From Rhodoblastus sp963804045 (GTDB taxonomy: Bacteria > Pseudomonadota > Alphaproteobacteria > Rhizobiales > Beijerinckiaceae): 64,000 nt of DNA. The stretch spans positions 1 to 64,000 of the forward strand of contig CAWDOR010000008.1 of assembly GCA_963804045.1 (NCBI GenBank), in the 5' to 3' direction. The notes beneath the pieces are model-generated. The model was not told where the DNA came from and made no database searches. It saw only the letters and a list, made by a program, of their open reading frames with translations. Of the stretch, positions 1 to 8,679 are shown one piece after another. The first letter of the stretch is position 1. Each line of letters opens with the position of its first letter. A program made the position numbers and the translations under genes.

Positions 1-36
1 ACCGGCGAGGCAGGCGGCTAAAAACTGGCGGCGCAT
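1..36 (-). CDS. 5' end of an exported or lipoprotein-like protein (partial)
   Basis: Only the first 12 codons lie in the window: an ATG reading leftwards gives MRRQFLAACLAG and runs off the edge. The start is supported by a purine-rich ribosome site (GGAGGAAAGGG) just upstream. A basic start followed by hydrophobic residues and a Cys looks like the opening of a signal peptide, possibly a lipoprotein, but 12 residues do not allow a family call. It is divergent from the gene at 147, so both may share the control region between them. Confidence 0.5.
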   Translation of the reverse strand, partial: MRRQFLAACLAG

Positions 37-100
37 CAAAACACCCTTTCCTCCGGCCCGCGCGGGGGCCGCGAAAGCCGCGGCGGAAAATGTAAAAAAT

Positions 101-119
101 TAGAACATTTTCCGTTCTA
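101..119. promoter_or_regulatory. Palindromic operator candidate TAGAAC-N7-GTTCTA
   Basis: A perfect 6-bp inverted repeat with a 7-nt AT-rich spacer sits 28 nt before the ATG at 147, in the divergent gap. The inner part is GAAC-N7-GTTC. Alphaproteobacterial LexA boxes use the same half-site and spacing, but as a direct repeat (GTTC-N7-GTTC), so this is not a canonical LexA site. It is more likely the operator of a dimeric regulator, possibly the neighbouring gene product. Confidence 0.5.
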
Positions 120-146
120 TTGAACCGTGCGCCAAAGGGTTACGAC

Positions 147-1028
147 ATGACATTTCAGCTTCCGCAAGCCTATTCCCCCGAACAGATCGTGCGGGAGCCG
201 CAATTCATCGATGGGCTGAACGCGGCCGCGCATGAATTGATCGCGACTTTCCGGCTCATGCCCCGCCGCGTTCGCTATGTCGCCGACGCGCAGCGTTGGA
301 TGTTGAGCCATGGCGCCTTCGCGCTGCATTTCGAGCATAAGGCCGACCCGTCGCAACCGGCGGCGACCGCGCAGAATCTGGCGCTGCTGCTGGAACAATG
401 CCGCGCGGTGAGCAAGAACACCATCACGGCCTTTCTGCTGGAAATGCGCCGCTATCGCTTCGCCGAAGCGATCGAGACCTCCGACCGGCGCCGCCGCGCG
501 GTGCGCGCGACCGAGGAGACCGAACAGCTCGTGCGCCATTATGTCGATATTCATCTGCGCGCGCTCGACGCCATGGACGACGGCGCGCGGTTCGTCGCGT
601 CGAGGCCGCTGGCCGATTTCACCGCCGCCGCCCAGCCGCGATTCGCGCGCCGTCTGCTCGGGCAGGCCGACTGGACCCGGCCATCGCCAAACCTCGCCCA
701 TTTCGTCAAGAGCGATTCCGGCAGCAATATCTTGCATTTGCTGCACGCCAGGGCGCCCAGGGACGCGCGCCTCGACGAAGCGCCGATCTGGATCGGCCCG
801 GTGTCGCCGCGCGAAATCGCCAGGGACACGCTGATCTCGCCCAGCCACGCCGTGCGGATTTTCGCCCGCGCCCGCGAGGCAGGCCTGCTGGGATGGGCGC
901 AGCAAAGCAACCGCGGCGACTGCTGGATTTCCCCAGCCTTGCTGCGCGACTACCGCCATTGGCAGGCGCTCAAGCTCTCGGCCATGTCCTATGCGGCGCG
1001 CGAGGCTTTTGAGCATTTGCGGCCGTGA
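147..1028 (+). CDS. Hypothetical protein, possible winged-helix regulator
   Basis: The 293-residue protein is soluble and rich in Arg and Ala, with no signal peptide or membrane segment. I chose the ATG at 147 because an AAAGGG ribosome site lies 7 nt upstream; a TTG 27 nt earlier would place the start against the palindrome at 101-119. I do not recognise the family. The part around residues 215-260 (PREIARDTLISPSHAVRIF, then AREAGLLGW) resembles a helix-turn-helix followed by a wing, as in MarR or PadR-like regulators. With the palindrome just upstream, an autoregulated DNA-binding role is a reasonable guess, not a demonstrated one. Confidence 0.7.
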   Translation: MTFQLPQAYSPEQIVREPQFIDGLNAAAHELIATFRLMPRRVRYVADAQRWMLSHGAFALHFEHKADPSQPAATAQNLALLLEQCRAVSKNTITAFLLEMRRYRFAEAIETSDRRRRAVRATEETEQLVRHYVDIHLRALDAMDDGARFVASRPLADFTAAAQPRFARRLLGQADWTRPSPNLAHFVKSDSGSNILHLLHARAPRDARLDEAPIWIGPVSPREIARDTLISPSHAVRIFARAREAGLLGWAQQSNRGDCWISPALLRDYRHWQALKLSAMSYAAREAFEHLRP

Positions 1029-1092
1029 ATGCGGCAGGGACGCGCGCGGCGGGCGCAATCGGTTTTCGCGGACGAGCGGACGACAGCCGACG

Positions 1093-1135
1093 CATGGCGC
1101 CGAGCGCGAAGGACGCGGAACGGCGGGAAGAGGAA
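1093..1135 (+). repeat. 43-bp direct repeat, copy 1
   Basis: It starts CATGGCGCCGAGCGCGAAGG and matches 1328-1370 with three mismatches over 43 bp. It lies in non-coding DNA. Confidence 0.75.
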
Positions 1136-1160
1136 GGTCGTTAGCCGCGCTCTTCCAGCC

Positions 1161-1273
1161 GTCATGGCCGTGCTTGTCGCGGCCATCCACGCCCGCGTGG
1201 AAGGCGCGGTTTTACAAGGCTGGCACGCTTGCGACGGCCCGGCGTGGATGCCCGTGACGAGCACGGGCATGAC
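1161..1273. repeat. Long inverted repeat (REP-like), 33-bp arms
   Basis: The left arm (1161-1193) and right arm (1241-1273) are reverse complements over 33 bp with four mismatches, separated by 47 nt. As RNA this would make a long hairpin. The arms carry the GTCATG...CATCCACGCC motif of dispersed intergenic repeats common in Rhizobiales. No transposase is nearby. Confidence 0.8.
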
Positions 1274-1305
1274 GACCCCAGAGATCATGCGTCGCCGTTT
1301 GCAAT

Positions 1306-1338
1306 GAGCCAATTCCAGCCATAGCCTCATGGCGCCGA
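1306..1338 (+). repeat. 33-bp dispersed repeat, copy 1
   Basis: It starts GAGCCAATTCCAGCCATAGC and continues into CTCATGGCGCCG. Position 3438-3470 holds the same unit with about two changes, so two copies bracket the autotransporter gene. Confidence 0.75.
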
Positions 1339-1370
1339 GCGCGAAGGACGCAGAACGTCGGGACGAGGAA
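1328..1370 (+). repeat. 43-bp direct repeat, copy 2
   Basis: Second copy of the unit at 1093-1135. Its 5' side is fused to the 33-bp repeat shared with 3438-3470, so the repeat island is a mosaic. Confidence 0.75.
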
Positions 1371-1702
1371 CTCCAAGCGCGCGGCGGGCGCGGGCAAGTG
1401 CGCACTGCAAAAGCAGAAATTCGATGCGGGATCAGTCTTGCGCAAACGGCGGACTGTTTCACTCGGCTCGCGATGACAGCGGTCATATGTGAAAGCAAAC
1501 AGACAGAGACGCCTCCGTATTTCTACCTGTTACCGGACAACAACACCCTCTGATTTATTGACGTTTCCGCCTTGGGCGTCGATGAAAATCAAAGCCGCTG
1601 CGGCGCGGCGCTGTTAACCTGCGGTTTGGGATTCGCCGCAGCGCCGCGTTTTTGCACGACCGCAAGCAGCGGCATGAGGCGGCCCCGGCGACTGGAGTGA
1701 GC

Positions 1703-3376
1703 ATGCCCAAGTCGAGAAATCATAGCGGCTATTTTCCGCGCGGCGACTCCAGTTTCGCCCGGGTTTTCGCCCTTGCCGGCCTGCTGCTCGCCGGGCTTGG
1801 CGGCGGCGCGAAAGCTCAGGTGACCAATGCGACCAACACCACCTCCTTCAGCACCTCGACACTGACGATCGACCACGACACGCAGCAATATCAGACGCAG
1901 CAGACCAATTCCTATGTCACCGAAATTCTCGGCAAGCTGAACGCCGGCACGGTGTTCGACCAGACTTTCAACGCCGCCTTTTCCGATCCGGCGGTCCAGG
2001 CCGGCGTCGCCAGCGCCCGCACCGCCATCACCGCCGCCGGCGGCCCGGGCGTGGTCATTGTCGGGCCGACATTGCTTAGCCAGACGACAACCTTGCTGTC
2101 CTCGACCTCCTCGACGACCACAACGGTGACGGCGACCAACGTCAGCGAATCGACCACAGAATATATCGGTCCGCAAACCATCAAGGTCGGCGCCAATCAA
2201 AGCAACCGCTTCACCCTCCAACCCGGACAGGTCGACTACGACACCTTGATCACGTCGGACGTGTACCGGCTGCTGACGACGACGACGACCAACAATGATC
2301 TGATCACCTCGCTCTACCAGCTCACTGGCACAGTCCAGGCGATCGGCACGGTGCATGGCGCGGTCGGCGAAGCCGGCTTCGATCAGGTTGACCGTTTTTC
2401 GCGCCGGCTGCTGCAAGCCGGTCTCGATGATCGCGCCTTCGTCGGCTCCGCGCCGCCCGGCTCCGGGCCGCTCGCCTATGCCGAGGCGCCCGATCCCGGC
2501 CCGATCGGCGCGATGCTGGCGCGAAAAGGTCCGGCGGGGTCGCTTGAAAACCCCTCGCCCTGGCACGCCTGGGCGGAGGGCTATGGCTATGCCGCGCGCC
2601 AGTGGCAGAGCGGCGCGCTCCCCGGCAATGTCCGCGACGCCGTCGGCGTCAACGGCGGCCTTGGCTATGATCTGCTGCAAAATTTCCGCCTCGGGTTGGC
2701 TTTCGACTTCGGCGGCTCGAAAATCGATTCCGACGCGGTCGGCGAACACGCCAATGTCAATCTGTCGCAATTGGCGCTTTACGGCGCCTGGCGCTCGGGC
2801 CCGAGCTGCGCCGCTTTCGCCGCGACCTATGGCTGGGGTTCGGCCTCCAGCACCGTCGCGCCAATCGGCCTCGGCGCGACCGCCAGCTCGAACCAGACCC
2901 TGACCACCGCCAGCCTGTCCGGCGAAACCGGCTACCACATTCCGATGGACGCCTTCATCCTGACGCCGACGCTCGGCGCCTCTTGGACGCATGTCGAGAC
3001 CGGGGCCTTCACCGAGGCCGGCTCGGCGCTCGCTTTGACCGGCCCGTCGGATTCCTACAACCGCGTCAAGGGCTGGCTCGGCCTGCAAGGCGACGCCAGC
3101 ATCGACCTCAGCGGCTCAAAACTCGCATTGATGGCCTATAGCCGCGCGCTGCTGCTCGGCGGCGACCACGCGCTCGACCTGCCGGTGACTTTCGTCGGCA
3201 GCACGACGCCGCTCACCATCGACGGCGCCAATACCGGGACTTTCGGCGTCGATCTCGGCGCCGCCGCCTCCTACCGCATAGCTCCCAACGCCGAACTTTT
3301 CGCCACTTACGATCTGCGCCTGCGCAACCGCTTCATGTCGCAGACGGGTTCGGGCGGATTGAAAGTCACGTTCTGA
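1703..3376 (+). CDS. Autotransporter-domain outer membrane protein
   Basis: The ATG at 1703 follows a TGGAGTGA ribosome site and opens a 557-residue protein; an upstream in-frame start lacks such a site. Residues 1-39 form an extended signal peptide with a hydrophobic LAGLLLAGLG core and an AKA-Q cleavage site. A short passenger rich in Thr, Ser, Asn and Gln follows (to about 270). The last 270 or so residues alternate polar and hydrophobic with many Gly, Tyr and Trp, as in an autotransporter beta-barrel, and end in the outer-membrane signature LKVTF. The passenger has no enzyme motif I can see, so adhesion or surface display is a guess. It stands alone between repeats. Confidence 0.85.
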   Translation: MPKSRNHSGYFPRGDSSFARVFALAGLLLAGLGGGAKAQVTNATNTTSFSTSTLTIDHDTQQYQTQQTNSYVTEILGKLNAGTVFDQTFNAAFSDPAVQAGVASARTAITAAGGPGVVIVGPTLLSQTTTLLSSTSSTTTTVTATNVSESTTEYIGPQTIKVGANQSNRFTLQPGQVDYDTLITSDVYRLLTTTTTNNDLITSLYQLTGTVQAIGTVHGAVGEAGFDQVDRFSRRLLQAGLDDRAFVGSAPPGSGPLAYAEAPDPGPIGAMLARKGPAGSLENPSPWHAWAEGYGYAARQWQSGALPGNVRDAVGVNGGLGYDLLQNFRLGLAFDFGGSKIDSDAVGEHANVNLSQLALYGAWRSGPSCAAFAATYGWGSASSTVAPIGLGATASSNQTLTTASLSGETGYHIPMDAFILTPTLGASWTHVETGAFTEAGSALALTGPSDSYNRVKGWLGLQGDASIDLSGSKLALMAYSRALLLGGDHALDLPVTFVGSTTPLTIDGANTGTFGVDLGAAASYRIAPNAELFATYDLRLRNRFMSQTGSGGLKVTF

Positions 3377-3437
3377 CGAAGGTCCGCCAAGGGTTCGTCA
3401 TGAGGCGGTCGCCGAGCCGATCGGGAAAGTCGCCTTC

Positions 3438-3470
3438 GAGCCGATTCCAGCCATAGCCTCATGGCGCCGG
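3438..3470 (+). repeat. 33-bp dispersed repeat, copy 2
   Basis: Second copy of the unit at 1306-1338, just after the autotransporter gene and before the end of the convergent DUF2842 gene. Confidence 0.75.
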
Positions 3471-3487
3471 GCGTGTGCGTTTCACCG

Positions 3488-3694
3488 CTAATCGTCCTTC
3501 TTTTCCATCCATCGGATCAGCGGGATCATCGGAACCGCCCAGCCCAGGCCGAGCGCGGCGAAAACCGCCAGGCGCAGCAGGCCGGAGTTGATTTTCAGCA
3601 CAGGCTGGGCCAGGACCATGGCGACCAGCGCATAGACCACCACGAAGGGGACCATGAAAAGCGCCCCGATCAATTTGCGTGTGCGTGTGGTCAT
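3488..3694 (-). CDS. DUF2842 small membrane protein
   Basis: A 68-residue protein with two membrane segments (about residues 9-31 and 39-59) and a charged WMEKKDD tail. The N-terminal TRKLIG followed by VVYALVAM matches the alphaproteobacterial DUF2842 family, which has no assigned function. An AAAGGAGCTGTC ribosome site precedes the ATG at 3694. It is divergent from the Spy-like gene at 3825. Confidence 0.85.
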   Translation of the reverse strand: MTTRTRKLIGALFMVPFVVVYALVAMVLAQPVLKINSGLLRLAVFAALGLGWAVPMIPLIRWMEKKDD

Positions 3695-3824
3695 GACAGC
3701 TCCTTTGCCTCCTTATCGGTCCGCCACAATTTTTCCTCAAGCCGTTCATGAGCAATTCACACGGTTCGGCGCAAAACAGCGTCCAAGGTTGCTGAACCAA
3801 CCGGCCTTCCCTCGGGAGAACACC

Positions 3825-4343
3825 ATGCGCCTTTTGAAGATTTCCGCCGTCGCCCTGGCTTGCGGCGTCGCCGCCTACGCCCTGCCGCCCGCCTATGCCG
3901 GCTGGGGCGGGCATGGCGATCACAAGGCCCGTTTCGAGCATTTCTGCTCGGCGGACAACAAGATGGACGAAAAGATCGCCGAACATCAGGCCAGGCGCCT
4001 CGACCATATGGCCGAACGCCTCAAGCTGACCGACGCGCAAAAATCCGCCTTCAAGGACGTCCAGGCGATCCGCGCCAAGGCCATGACCGACGGCCGCGCC
4101 GCGCTTTGCGCCGCCAAGCCCGGCGAAATGACCTTCGAGAAGCGTCTCGAGTTCCGCCAGACCCGCCTGCAGGCGCGTCTCGACACGATGAAGGTCGAGG
4201 CGCCCAAGCTGGTCGCCTTCTACAACAGCCTCGACGACAAGCAGAAGGCCGAATTCGACACGATGCGGAAGCATCGCGACGGCGGCCGCGAGGAAGGCCG
4301 CGGTCATGGCGAAGGCGGCTGGCGCCACCACCACGAGGATTGA
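3825..4343 (+). CDS. Spy/CpxP-like periplasmic protein (LTXXQ motif)
   Basis: The ATG at 3825 follows a CGGGAGAA site; upstream in-frame ATGs lack one and would spoil the signal peptide. The 172-residue product has a signal peptide (residues 1-25, ending AYA-G), a mainly helical charged body and one LTDAQ motif of the Spy/CpxP family near residue 65. Spy-type proteins are periplasmic chaperones induced by envelope stress, and relatives bind metals. The His-rich N-terminus of the mature protein (GGHGDHK) and the C-terminal GHGEGGWRHHHED tail suggest metal binding. A strong terminator follows. Confidence 0.85.
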   Translation: MRLLKISAVALACGVAAYALPPAYAGWGGHGDHKARFEHFCSADNKMDEKIAEHQARRLDHMAERLKLTDAQKSAFKDVQAIRAKAMTDGRAALCAAKPGEMTFEKRLEFRQTRLQARLDTMKVEAPKLVAFYNSLDDKQKAEFDTMRKHRDGGREEGRGHGEGGWRHHHED

Positions 4344-4416
4344 TCCGTCACCGTTCGGGCGCTGCTCTTACGCCCCCCTCGACAGTCCCGAACGGATAGT
4401 CCAGAACGGACTTGGG

Positions 4417-4450
4417 AAACCGCGCCGATCCCCCTCGGCGCGGTTTTTCT
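4417..4450 (+). terminator. Rho-independent terminator after the Spy-like gene
   Basis: A perfect 12-bp stem (AAACCGCGCCGA, loop, TCGGCGCGGTTT) is followed by a T-rich tract. It ends transcription of the gene at 3825 before ctaA. Confidence 0.9.
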
Positions 4451-4492
4451 TTGCCTGCGGCGGGGCGGCCGGGCTAGATTTCCGCTCCCGCC

Positions 4493-5545
4493 ATGGAAGC
4501 CCGCATGCCCCAGTCGAAAATTCCCGCCGATCCGCAAAAAAACGTCCGGCTCTGGCTGTTCGCCGTGGCGGCGCTGATTTTTCTCATGGTGCTGGTCGGC
4601 GGCGCCACGCGGCTGACCGAATCCGGCCTGTCGATCACCGAATGGAAGCCGGTGACCGGCGTCCTGCCGCCGCTCTCCCAGGGCGAATGGCGCGAAGCCT
4701 TCGAAAAATACAAGCAAATCCCGCAATATAGCCAGATGTTCCCGGATATGGATCTGGCGCGCTTCCAGACGATTTTCTTCTGGGAATGGAGCCACCGGCT
4801 GCTCGGCCGGCTGATCGGCCTCGCCTTCGCCCTGCCGCTGGCGTTTTTCTGGCTGACAGGCCGGATTTCAGCGCGCTTGCGGGTAAAATTGCTGTTCATC
4901 CTGGCGCTCGGCGCGCTGCAAGGCTTCGTCGGCTGGTGGATGGTCTCCTCCGGCCTGGTCCAGCGCACCGAAGTGGCGCAGGAGCGGCTGGCGATCCATC
5001 TGCTGCTCGCCTGTTTCACTTTTTCGGCGATTCTCTGGACCGCCGAGGGGCTAAAACCCAATTTCCGCGATCCCCTGGGCGCGGACGCCAAAGGTTTTCG
5101 GCTGGAGGCTGGGCTGCTGCTGGCGCTGACCTTCGTCCAGATCGGGCTGGGCGGCCTGGTCGCCGGGCTGCGCGCCGGTCTCACCTATAACACCTGGCCG
5201 CTGATGGATGGGCGCTTCATCCCCCCGGCGGAGCATTTGTTCAGCCTGACGCCCTTTTACGCCAATTTCCTCGACAATGTCGTCACCGTGCAGTTCCAGC
5301 ACCGCATGACCGCCTATCTGCTGGTGGCGGTCGCGCTGTTCCACGCCCTGCACATCAGCCGCGAAAGGCTGGCGCGGCGCGCCGTGCGCCGCGCGGCGCT
5401 GCTGGCGGCGCTGATCCTGGCCCAGGCGGGACTGGGGATCACGGTGCTGCTGTTCGCCGCGCCGCTGCCCGCCGCCCTGGCGCATCAGGCCCTGGCGCTC
5501 GCCGTGCTGGCCCATGCGACCGCGCATCGGCGCAAGCTGGGGTGA
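4493..5545 (+). CDS. ctaA: Heme A synthase (COX15/CtaA, alphaproteobacterial type)
   Basis: It converts heme O to heme A for aa3-type cytochrome oxidase, in the inner membrane. The 350-residue length, about eight membrane segments and the family motifs are clear: GGATRLTESGLSITEWKPV near residue 36, the heme-ligand stretch FFWEWSHRLLGR near residue 95, NTWPLMDG near 235, QFQHRMTAY near 265 and the late LAHQALA histidine. The start is uncertain (4493 or 4505), since neither ATG has a strong ribosome site. No oxidase subunits are adjacent, so it is separated from its pathway partners. Confidence 0.95.
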   Translation: MEARMPQSKIPADPQKNVRLWLFAVAALIFLMVLVGGATRLTESGLSITEWKPVTGVLPPLSQGEWREAFEKYKQIPQYSQMFPDMDLARFQTIFFWEWSHRLLGRLIGLAFALPLAFFWLTGRISARLRVKLLFILALGALQGFVGWWMVSSGLVQRTEVAQERLAIHLLLACFTFSAILWTAEGLKPNFRDPLGADAKGFRLEAGLLLALTFVQIGLGGLVAGLRAGLTYNTWPLMDGRFIPPAEHLFSLTPFYANFLDNVVTVQFQHRMTAYLLVAVALFHALHISRERLARRAVRRAALLAALILAQAGLGITVLLFAAPLPAALAHQALALAVLAHATAHRRKLG

Positions 5546-5550
5546 CCCGT

Positions 5551-5814
5551 CTAGAGGTCGAGCTTTTCGGCAAGCCAGGTCTTGATCAGCGACTGGTAGG
5601 GCACATCGCGCTTGTTGGCGGCGATCTTGATCCGCTCCAGCAAGGCGTTCGGCAATCTCAGCGAAATCGACGTGGCGGAGGGCTTCAGCTTCGGGAGCCG
5701 CACGCGCTCGGCCCGGCTCCAGTCAATGTGGTCGGCGGAATCGTGGCTTTCCCAAAAGGCGCGTTCTTCGGCTTCGGAGCGGAATTCCGGCGCTGGCTTA
5801 AGTTTCCCGGCCAT
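5551..5814 (-). CDS. brnA: BrnA/CopG-type antitoxin
   Basis: An 87-residue protein whose C-terminal half (ATSISLRLPNALLERIKIAA, then NKRDVPYQSLIKTWLAEKL) is a ribbon-helix-helix fold of the CopG/BrnA antitoxin class. The N-terminal half is acidic and Trp-rich, as expected for a toxin-wrapping segment. Its start overlaps the end of the BrnT gene by 17 nt, the usual toxin-first order of brnTA. As a dimer it should neutralise BrnT and repress the operon at the palindrome before brnT. It ends 5 nt from the convergent ctaA stop. Confidence 0.88.
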   Translation of the reverse strand: MAGKLKPAPEFRSEAEERAFWESHDSADHIDWSRAERVRLPKLKPSATSISLRLPNALLERIKIAANKRDVPYQSLIKTWLAEKLDL

Positions 5815-6100
5815 AGGCTTTCCTCTCTCTTCGGCTCATGTCCCGCGCCGAAATGACGCAAATCCTGGTGTCCTTGTTTCGCAAGGTGAATGTCACATGC
5901 AGCAATCTGTCGTCATCGGTCCGTCCCAGCGCGTGGATTCGGCGCTCCTGGGCGCTATGGGCGTGGTCTGGGACCATCAGCAGGGGATCGTTGAAGAAAA
6001 CCTGTTCGGCCTCGGCGGCGCTGACCTCGTGCTTGTCCGCATTCTTGCGGGCGTTGCCGGCGTCCCAGTCGAAGCCCGCGATGCGATCCCATGCGATCAT
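5798..6100 (-). CDS. brnT: BrnT-family ribonuclease toxin
   Basis: A 100-residue BrnT protein (RelE-like fold) of a type II toxin-antitoxin module. Family marks are FDWDAGNARKNADKHEVS near the N-terminus, the central AEQVFFNDPLLM, the ERRIHALGRTDDDRLLHVTFTLR core strands and the end ICVISARDMSRRERKAYG. BrnT toxins cut RNA and inhibit translation. The ATG at 6100 lies only 4 nt from the operator and has no ribosome site, so the message is probably leaderless. The module sits directly downstream of the nuo-birA-rnj-mce operon. Confidence 0.9.
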   Translation of the reverse strand: MIAWDRIAGFDWDAGNARKNADKHEVSAAEAEQVFFNDPLLMVPDHAHSAQERRIHALGRTDDDRLLHVTFTLRNKDTRICVISARDMSRRERKAYGRET

Positions 6101-6104
6101 GAGC

Positions 6105-6134
6105 GTATATTCTCATAATATACAAAAAAGTCAA
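6105..6134 (-). promoter_or_regulatory. brnTA promoter and autoregulatory operator
   Basis: A perfect palindrome GTATATT-N5-AATATAC spans 6105-6123. A -35 element TTGACT (minus strand, 6129-6134) is 17 nt from a weaker -10 candidate AATATA (6106-6111) that falls inside the palindrome. Transcription would begin at about 6099-6100, the A of the brnT ATG. Ribbon-helix-helix antitoxins usually repress from such sites; the leaderless start is an inference from spacing. Confidence 0.65.
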
Positions 6135-6161
6135 AAAATCGCTGCGGCGCCTTCGCGCCCC

Positions 6162-6590
6162 TCACCCCGCGCCGCGCGCCTCCAGCCAGGCGCGGGCCTC
6201 GTCGGAAAACGGTTTTGAGCGGCGGGTGTTCGTGTCGGTCAGCACCACCACGCTTTCGCCGCTGGCGCAGCATTCGCCCTTGCAAAACACCGCATGTTCC
6301 AGCCGCAGCGAGGAGCGGCCCAGCGACAATATGCGGGTGCCGATCTCGACCTCGCCGGGCCAGTTGATCTCGCGGCGGTAATCGACGATCAGTCGGGCGA
6401 TGACCAAGGCGCCGTTTTCGCCCATCAGATCGACGCCGCTCATCAGCATGTCGACCCGGCCCGTCTCGAAGAAGGTCGCGTAAACCGCATTATTGACATG
6501 GCCCTGGCGGTCGGTGTCGCCATAGCGCAATTTGTCGCGGGTGCGGAACGGATAATCCGCGAGAACGGGCTCGGGCCGGGCTTCGCTCAT
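6162..6590 (-). CDS. Acyl-CoA thioesterase, 4HBT/YbgC family
   Basis: A 142-residue single hotdog domain. The catalytic-loop signature YGDTDRQGHVNNAVYATFFE lies near residue 23 and the central helix follows; LIVDYRREINWPGEVEIGT and LRLEHAVFCKGECCASGESVVVLTD are typical strands. Members hydrolyse acyl-CoA thioesters in the cytoplasm; the substrate cannot be told from sequence. It is the last gene of the long minus-strand operon, 6 nt after mce. Confidence 0.9.
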   Translation of the reverse strand: MSEARPEPVLADYPFRTRDKLRYGDTDRQGHVNNAVYATFFETGRVDMLMSGVDLMGENGALVIARLIVDYRREINWPGEVEIGTRILSLGRSSLRLEHAVFCKGECCASGESVVVLTDTNTRRSKPFSDEARAWLEARGAG

Positions 6591-6596
6591 GGCGCG

Positions 6597-7001
<405 letters not shown>

Positions 7002-7012
7002 TTGAGTCCCTT

Positions 7013-8679
7013 TCAAACTTCAATCGCCAGCACATGCACATGCGGCTTCTTGCCCCAGACCCCGGAGACCGCCGCGCGCACCGCTTTTTCCACGGCGTTG
7101 CAGGCGGCGTCGGCGTCCCTTTTCTTCGCCCTCGGCAGAGAGTCAAGCGTCTCGAACAGCGCGCGGTCGATCACCTCTTCCATGGCGCGGCCGTCGGCGC
7201 CCTTTTCCGGCAGGCCGAAGGCGACGACGTCGGGCGTTCCGACCACATCGCCCTTGCCATTGACGGCGAAGCCAATGCTGACGATCCCCGCCGCGGCGAG
7301 ACGATGACGCTGGCGGAAGCAATCGTCGGCCTCGCTCAGCACAACCTCGCCGTCGCGATAAAGCCGTCCATGCGCGACCTGCGGCAAATGCGTGGGCAGG
7401 TCGGGGCCCAGCGAGATCATGTCGCCATTATGGGCGACCAGCACATGCTCCACGCCCATTTTGCGCGCGAAATCGGCGTGAACGCGCAGATGCAGCGCCT
7501 CGCCATGGGCGGGCACGGCGATTTTTGGACGCAGCCATTTATAGAGCTGCTCGACCTCGCCGCGACGCGGATGGCCCGAGCAATGCACCAGCGCATCGCG
7601 ATCGGTGATGACGTCGACGCCCTGTAAAATCAGGCCATTGACGATGGCGTTGACCTCGCGTTCATTGCCGGGAATGGTCCGCGAGGAAAAAATCGCCAGA
7701 TCGTTGGCCGCCAGCTTGACCGCATGTTCGCCGCGAATGATCCGCGACATGGCGGCGCGGGCCTCGCCCTGGCTGCCGGTGGCCAGCACCAGCACCTTGT
7801 GCGCGGGGATGTGGGAGAAGCTGTGCAAGGGCAGCAGCTCGGCCACGCCGTCGAGATAGCCGCAGTCGCGCGCCACGGCGAGCGCCCGCTCCATGGCGCG
7901 CCCGGCCAGCACCACCTGCCGCCCGGCGGCCTGGGCCGCCAGACAGACCGCGCGCAGCCGGGAAATGTTCGAGGCGAAGGTCGTGACCAGCACGCGGCCC
8001 CTGGCCGCCGCGATTTTTTCGCGCAGCACTGCGGAAACCGAGGATTCCGAGGGGCTTTCGCCCTCCCTTAAAATATTGGTGGAATCGCTGATCAGCGCCA
8101 GCACGCCCTCGTCGCCTATGGCCTTCAGCCGTTCGATGTCGGTGGAGCGGCCCAGGCCAGGATTTTCGTCGAGCTTCCAGTCGCCGGAATGAACGACGGT
8201 GCCGGCGGGGGTGCGGATCGCCAGCAGGCAGGCCTCGGGGATCGAATGCGACATGGCGACGAATTCAATGTCGAAGGGGCCCAGTTGCAGCCTGCCGCCC
8301 TGCTGCACCACATGCAGCGGGATCTTGGGGCGCCCGGCTCGGCCAGCCGGCGGGTCGCCACCAGGCCGGCGGCGAAGGGCGTGGCGTAGACCGGGCAGCC
8401 CAGGCGCGGCCACAGCGAGGCGAGCGCGCCGACGTGATCCTCATGGGCGTGGGTGATGACAATGCCCAGCAGATCCTTGCGGTTCTTCTGGATAAAGGCG
8501 GGGTCGGGCAGGATCAGATCGACCCCGGGCATGTCCGCCCCGGCGAAGGCCACGCCGCAATCCACCAGAATATATTTGCGTTTGCCCGGCGCGCCAAAAC
8601 CATAGACGGCGGCGTTCATGCCGATTTCACCCAAGCCGCCGAGCGGCGCGAAAACAACTTCTTCCTGTTCGGAAGCCAT
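7013..8679 (-). CDS. rnj: Ribonuclease J, reading frame broken by a 1-nt deletion
   Basis: RNase J is a metallo-beta-lactamase/beta-CASP endo- and 5'-exoribonuclease of mRNA and rRNA processing. The start (8679) reads GGLGEIGMN and the metal motif HAHEDH. Near 8330-8340 the frame changes: the upstream frame degenerates after ATRRLAE while the downstream frame resumes as PKIPLHVVQQGGRLQLGPF and continues to the stop at 7013, through the beta-CASP motifs (HCSGHPRRGE, VPAHGEALH). Adding one base near 8337 would restore a full protein of about 555 residues. Since both halves are well conserved, a sequencing error is more likely than decay. The gene follows birA by 14 nt. Confidence 0.88.

Larger units (their letters stand above)
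1029..1702. other. Gene-free, repeat-rich intergenic stretch
   Basis: No reading frame here looks like a real gene. The stretch holds a 33-bp-arm inverted repeat (1161-1273), a 43-bp direct repeat (1093-1135 and 1328-1370), and one copy of a 33-bp repeat whose second copy is at 3438-3470. Conceptual translations give the stock phrases GRDKHGHDG and PVLVTGIHA, which appear again and again in alphaproteobacterial genomes as translations of dispersed intergenic repeats rather than proteins. Confidence 0.75.

Noticed and set aside
101..119. LexA box before the gene at 147
   Set aside because: The halves are inverted (GAAC-N7-GTTC), whereas alphaproteobacterial LexA boxes are direct repeats of GTTC.
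1329..1553. Small plus-strand frame of 74 residues in the repeat island
   Set aside because: It lies over dispersed repeats and reads stock repeat phrases; no ribosome site.
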